Shown: in pieces, positions 60,385 through 64,000 of the stretch
Layout of the letters: each line of letters starts with the position of its first letter
Position numbering within the stretch: the stretch's first letter is position 1
Assembly (NCBI RefSeq): GCF_034720595.1
Contig: NZ_JAYESJ010000001.1
Coordinates: forward strand, 2,134,001-2,198,000
DNA from: Rhizobium sp. CC-YZS058
Lineage (GTDB): Bacteria; Pseudomonadota; Alphaproteobacteria; Rhizobiales; Rhizobiaceae
Reading direction: 5' to 3'
Length of the DNA stretch: 64,000 bases
The notes under the pieces: generated by a model
Told to the model about the DNA's origin: nothing
Seen by the model: the letters and a program-made list of their open reading frames with translations, nothing else
The model's database searches: none
Program-made: the position numbers and the translations under genes

Positions 60385-60408
60385 CAGCGTTTCCTTTGGG
60401 AAACGCTG
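60385..60408. promoter_or_regulatory. Perfect palindrome between azoR and the LysR gene
   Basis: 10-bp perfect arms CAGCGTTTCC/GGAAACGCTG around TTTG. Lies 27 bases before the LysR start and about 100 before azoR. Likely operator for the adjacent regulator; could instead form an RNA hairpin in its leader. Confidence 0.65.
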
Positions 60409-60434
60409 CCGCCGTTTAAAGAGGGGATGCGCTG

Positions 60435-61409
60435 ATGCAGGACCTGAACGACATCGCCCATTTCGTCGCCGTCGTCCGGCATGGCGGCTTCTCCGCCGCC
60501 GCCCGCGCGCTCGATCTGCCGAAATCGCTGTTGAGCAAGCATGTCGCCGAGCTCGAACGGCAGCTGGGCGTTCGTCTCCTCGAACGCTCGACGCGCATGC
60601 TGCGGGTGACCGATGTCGGCCAGCACTTTTTCGATCACTGCGAACAGGCGCTTGCCAGCATCGAGGCGGCAGAGGCGGCGGCGGCCATGGCGCGGTCCGC
60701 GCCGCGCGGCCTCGTCCGCCTCGCCTGCCCGCTCGGCTTTGCGCCGCTTCTGTCCTTCATCCTTCCCGAGTTTCACCGGCGGTTTCCCGAAGTGACCCTG
60801 CGGATCATCGTGTCCAACCGGCGTGTCGATCTCGTCTCCGAGCGGATCGACGTGGCGCTGCGGGCGCGGCCGGAGGTGGAGATGGACGAGCAGCTCGTCG
60901 TGCGCCGGATGGGGGACAATGCCAGCCATCTCGTCGCCAGCCCGTCCCTCATCGACCGGCTGGGGCAACCGACGATCGATACGCTGTCGCAGTTTCCGAC
61001 CCTCTCCATGGCGGAGGAGCGCGCCGAGGACCATTGGAGCCTGATCAGCACGCATGGGGAGCGCAGGGACATCGTCCACCGGCCGCTGATCGGCTGCGGC
61101 GATTTCAATCTGCTGGAAACGTCGGCCATCGAAGGCATCGGCGTCGCGCTTCTGCCCGAACACATGACCGACCGGGCGATTCGCGCGGGATTGCTCGTCC
61201 GCGTCCTGCCGGACTGGTCGACCGACGCTGCCGTCGCGCATCTCGTCTTCACGACAAGGCAGGGCATGCTGCCCGCCGTGCGCGCCCTGATCGACCACTT
61301 CGCCGAGATGCTGCCCGCAACCATGGCCCGCTGCCGCGAGGTCGACCATCCCCAGGCCGCCAAGGCCCGCACCGCCCTGCCCAGGCCGCTCCCGCAGGCC
61401 GCAGAATAG
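60435..61409 (+). CDS. LysR-family transcriptional regulator
   Basis: 324 residues. N-terminal winged helix-turn-helix (IAHFVAVVRHGGFSAAARAL, then LPKSLLSKHVAELERQLGVR), then a substrate-binding domain of the CrgA/YhaJ type (RGLVRLACPLGFAPLLSFIL). Divergent to azoR, so it probably controls that gene in response to quinones or similar electrophiles. GAGGGG lies before the start; an ATG eight bases upstream is out of frame. Confidence 0.93.
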   Translation: MQDLNDIAHFVAVVRHGGFSAAARALDLPKSLLSKHVAELERQLGVRLLERSTRMLRVTDVGQHFFDHCEQALASIEAAEAAAAMARSAPRGLVRLACPLGFAPLLSFILPEFHRRFPEVTLRIIVSNRRVDLVSERIDVALRARPEVEMDEQLVVRRMGDNASHLVASPSLIDRLGQPTIDTLSQFPTLSMAEERAEDHWSLISTHGERRDIVHRPLIGCGDFNLLETSAIEGIGVALLPEHMTDRAIRAGLLVRVLPDWSTDAAVAHLVFTTRQGMLPAVRALIDHFAEMLPATMARCREVDHPQAAKARTALPRPLPQAAE

Positions 61410-61463
61410 ACCGACCGTCTTTTCGCTTTACACACCAGCTCAATATGCTAGTGCGGTTCCGCT

Positions 61464-61539
<76 letters not shown>

Positions 61540-61610
61540 TTTTTATCTTCGAGCAATTCTTCCGCGCTGACGGCCACGGACTCGCGTTGCCGTCTTAGCG
61601 AACGCGGAAA

Positions 61611-61640
61611 CACCAGGTGAAGCTTCGGCCTCACCCGGTG
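61611..61640. terminator. Bidirectional terminator between tRNA-Thr and the low-complexity gene
   Basis: 13-bp stem with a tetraloop (CACCGGGTGAGGC-CGAA-GCTTCACCTGGTG on the minus strand, two G-T pairs). TTT follows on the minus strand; ATTTTC follows on the plus strand. Confidence 0.72.
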
Positions 61641-61662
61641 ATTTTCGCTCCGCAAGCTGATC

Positions 61663-62190
61663 TCAGTCGTCGAGCGAATCGGCCTGGTCGTCGTTCGAAC
61701 CGGACTGATCGTCGGCGGAGCCCTGCTGATCCTCGTCCGATGCATCGTCTTCGGTCGCGGAATCGTCGTCATCGACCTTCTGCTTCTTTTCGAGCGTCTT
61801 CTTGTCCTTGAGCGCCTTCTTGTCGGCTCTGTCCTGCTCCTGCTTGGCCTTCTTGTCCGCCTTGTCCTGCTCGTGCTTGGCCTTCTTCTCGGACTCCGTC
61901 GTCTGCTTGGTCGCCTTGTCCTCGGCCTTGGTGGTTTTCTTGTCGGATTTCGATTGATCCTTGGTGGCCTTCCTGTCCGATTTGGTCTGGTCCTTGCTGG
62001 CCTTCTTGTCGGACTTCGACTGGTCCTTGGCCGCCTTGTCGGACTTCTGCGACCCGGTTTCGGACTTCGTCTCGCTGCGCGCCTCGCCGCGCTTGGCGAG
62101 AGCCTGGCCGAGCGAAGGCAGGGCGACGCCCGACAGGATCAGGCCTGCCGTCAGCACAGCCGTCAGAAATGCACGCTTTACACGGATCAT
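61663..62190 (-). CDS. Exported low-complexity Lys/Asp/Ser/Gln-rich protein
   Basis: 175 residues. A signal peptide (residues 1-32, hydrophobic core AFLTAVLTAGLILSGVAL, likely cut after QALA) precedes a repetitive basic region (about 35-135) built from KSDKKA-, KDQTKSDRKA- and EQDKADKKA-like units, then an acidic tail (about 138-175; DDDDSATEDDASDEDQQG and more). Probably disordered or coiled-coil and periplasmic. No named family recognised. ATG at 62190 has GAGGAG upstream. Confidence 0.8.
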   Translation of the reverse strand: MIRVKRAFLTAVLTAGLILSGVALPSLGQALAKRGEARSETKSETGSQKSDKAAKDQSKSDKKASKDQTKSDRKATKDQSKSDKKTTKAEDKATKQTTESEKKAKHEQDKADKKAKQEQDRADKKALKDKKTLEKKQKVDDDDSATEDDASDEDQQGSADDQSGSNDDQADSLDD

Positions 62191-62505
62191 GAATGTCTCC
62201 TCATCTGTAAGTTTCTTGTTGCCGAGCACCATCGCCGAAGGGCCCCTAAAAGCGAGTTCCCTGCGATGTTAAGATTTGAGCGATAGGTGAATTTCCGCGG
62301 CGGTGGGCGCAGAGGACACCAGCGTCGCTGCGAGGCACCGAGCCGGAAGGCGAAGGCAATCGGGTCGATCCGCGCCGTGTCATCCGGCAGGCTTTCCCGC
62401 CGTTTCCTCTGCGACCCCGCCACTCGAACATTTTCCCCTTGATCCTGCAGCGTTTTCGGAAAAGATGCGGCGAGTGCTGCGGATCAGGAAAGACGTCAGT
62501 CGGCC
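62191..62505. other. Divergent region low-complexity gene / nadK
   Basis: 315 bases. No clear promoter pair, repeat or RNA gene found; only a small TTTTC-GGAAAA inverted sequence near 62453-62463. Confidence 0.5.
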
Positions 62506-63279
62506 ATGGGAAGACCCTTCGACACCATCGCCTTTGCCGCCTCGCCGACCGAAGAGGCGCAGCAGGCGGCCGAGGAGTTGCGGGCCATCTACGGCTCGGT
62601 GGAACAGGAAGAGGCCGATATCATCGTTGCGCTCGGCGGTGATGGCTTCATGCTCCAGACGCTTCATCAGACCATGAACAGCGGCAAGCGCGTCTATGGA
62701 ATGAACCGCGGCTCGGTCGGCTTTCTCATGAATCGCTACAGCACGGTGGGCCTGCGCGAGCGGGTATCGAAAGCGGTGGAAAACGCGTTCCGTCCGCTCG
62801 AAATGGCGACGACCGATGCGGACGGCCGGCAGTTCAGCGCGCTTGCCATCAACGAGGTCTATCTCTTCCGCCAGTCCTACCAGGCCGCCAAGCTGCAGAT
62901 CAGCGTCGACGGGCGTATCCGGCTGGAAGAGCTGATCTGCGATGGCGTTCTGCTTGCGACCCCGGCCGGATCGACGGCCTACAATCTCTCCGCCCATGGG
63001 CCGATCCTGCCGCTCGAGGCACCGCTGCTGGCGTTGACGCCGGTCAGCCCCTTTCGTCCGCGCCGCTGGCGTGGCGCGCTGCTGCCCAACCGGGTCACGG
63101 TGGAGATCGATATTCTCGAGGCGGAAAAGCGGCCGGTCAATGCCGTGGCGGACCATGTCGAAGTGAAGTCGGTCGTCAAAGTCAGAATTGCCGAATCGGA
63201 GGAAATGACCGCGCGCATCCTCTCCGATCCGGATTATTCCTGGGCGGACCGGATCCTGGCCGAACAGTTTTCCAATTGA
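62506..63279 (+). CDS. nadK: NAD kinase
   Basis: 257 residues, the short proteobacterial form. GGDG at 44-47 in VALGGDGFMLQT, then NRGSVGFLMN and the glycine-rich DGVLLATPAGSTAYNLSAHG. Phosphorylates NAD to NADP with ATP. The ATG follows CAGGAAAG at a somewhat long distance; no other start fits the family N-terminus. Confidence 0.95.
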   Translation: MGRPFDTIAFAASPTEEAQQAAEELRAIYGSVEQEEADIIVALGGDGFMLQTLHQTMNSGKRVYGMNRGSVGFLMNRYSTVGLRERVSKAVENAFRPLEMATTDADGRQFSALAINEVYLFRQSYQAAKLQISVDGRIRLEELICDGVLLATPAGSTAYNLSAHGPILPLEAPLLALTPVSPFRPRRWRGALLPNRVTVEIDILEAEKRPVNAVADHVEVKSVVKVRIAESEEMTARILSDPDYSWADRILAEQFSN

Positions 63280-63406
63280 GGCTTCGCTCGTTTCGGCACA
63301 GCCCTGCTCGTCATGCCAGCGACTTGCCGTTCCGCAGCCAAGCGGTCACAATGGCAACGCCTCGACGAGGCGGAAAGCGGTTCCCCTTCGCGGGCAAGGC
63401 TTATGC

Positions 63407-63946
63407 ATGCTGAAACGGTTTCTCTCATTCGATCGAACGGACTCTCCCATGGCCCGCTGGACCACCCTCGCCGTTTCCGCCCTCCTGCTCCTCTCCGCCC
63501 CGCCGCTGCATGCGCAGCAGAGCGTGCTGCCGGAAAACGTGCTGCCGGAGAACGTGACCTTCGTGACCAGCACCGGCTTCTGGGAAGAAAGCGCCGACGC
63601 GGCAGCCCAATCCGGCGATGCCAAACCTGCGTCCGCAGGGCGGCGTGGCTATTACAAGCTGATCGCGTTGCGCCAGCCGGAAGGCAATGCCCATATCGTG
63701 CTGCAGCAGATCGCGCTCGAAGCCGAAGGCCCCAAGGTGGTGACCTCGGCGGAGCTGGAGGAATTCAGTCGAATGAAAGCCTTCGTCACCGATATCCGGC
63801 CGGAGAGCTCGGATGGCGTCACATCGCAGCCGGGGCTCTTCGCCACCGTCTATCTGCGCACGGACCCGTCCGAAGCCGAGCCGCAGGGATGGACGGTGCT
63901 GATCGACGACATCGGCGATATCCGCATCGAGCGGGCCAGCAACTGA
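63407..63946 (+). CDS. Exported protein of unknown function
   Basis: 179 residues. N-terminal signal peptide with core TTLAVSALLLLSAPPLHA, likely cut before QQS. The mature part begins with a short duplication (VLPEN-VLPEN) and has beta-strand-like segments ending WTVLIDDIGDIRIERASN. No family recognised. ATG at 63407 has AAGG eight bases upstream; an internal ATG at 63449 would start just before the signal core. Confidence 0.75.
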   Translation: MLKRFLSFDRTDSPMARWTTLAVSALLLLSAPPLHAQQSVLPENVLPENVTFVTSTGFWEESADAAAQSGDAKPASAGRRGYYKLIALRQPEGNAHIVLQQIALEAEGPKVVTSAELEEFSRMKAFVTDIRPESSDGVTSQPGLFATVYLRTDPSEAEPQGWTVLIDDIGDIRIERASN

Positions 63947-63967
63947 CCTTTCGCCGGCGGGTGGCCT

Positions 63968-63989
63968 GCCGGCCCCATGAGGGGCCGGC
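63968..63989. terminator. GC hairpin after the last gene
   Basis: Perfect 9-bp arms GCCGGCCCC/GGGGCCGGC with an ATGA loop, 21 bases past the stop. No U-run within the window, so terminator function is uncertain. Confidence 0.4.
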
Positions 63990-64000
63990 GACACGAGGTC

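Overview
The window is a GC-rich chromosomal segment of an alphaproteobacterium, most likely a member of the Rhizobiaceae (Rhizobium/Agrobacterium relatives). The reasons are the gene content and order (two tuf genes, adk after secY, no rpsD or rpmJ in the ribosomal block, an ATP12-family assembly factor, lipB next to tRNA-Leu) and the close resemblance of NusG, EF-Tu and the ribosomal proteins to rhizobial sequences. I ran no database search.

Layout. 1-5.6 kb: end of an acyltransferase-like membrane protein, a MerR regulator with its own operator/promoter, mgtE, a deformylase-like protein that has lost its metal ligands, an orphan TadG-like protein, a very short flagellar-rod-like protein and tRNA-Leu(GAG). 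5.8-15.4 kb: lipB, a DMT transporter, a glutathione-dependent formaldehyde-detoxification set (adhC and fghA) split by a brnTA toxin-antitoxin pair, then crcB, rluC, a HAD phosphatase and an ATP12-type chaperone. 15.5-20.1 kb: a frameshifted serine hydrolase, a guanidinium exporter gene (sugE/gdx) preceded by what reads as a guanidine-II (mini-ykkC) riboswitch, rarA and a Do-type protease.

20.3-55.9 kb, minus strand: the transcription/translation core. In transcription order: tuf2, an unrelated epimerase gene, tRNA-Trp, secE-nusG-rplKA-rplJL-rpoBC; a small plus-strand gene follows; then rpsLG-fusA-tuf1, the S10 block (rpsJ to rpsQ), the spc block (rplN to rplO), secY-adk, and the alpha block (rpsM, rpsK, rpoA, rplQ). 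The blocks are separated by intrinsic terminators and long leaders, so the region is probably several transcription units rather than one.

56.3-64 kb: a FAD oxidoreductase, a MgtC-family protein, tRNA-Gly and tRNA-Tyr, an rRNA 2'-O-methyltransferase, azoR diverging from a LysR regulator, tRNA-Thr, a low-complexity exported protein, NAD kinase and an exported protein of unknown function.

Most unusual points: the two-hairpin guanidine riboswitch at 17195-17247; a 110-bp tandem array downstream of tuf2 in which each unit carries another copy of the last 33 bp of tuf; a brnTA promoter whose palindromic operator fills the -35/-10 spacer and whose transcript should be nearly leaderless; a palindrome built of GCGAATAG repeats between rpsM and rpsK; and the deformylase-like protein with all three active-site motifs altered. 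I saw no prophage, insertion sequence, CRISPR array or rRNA operon.
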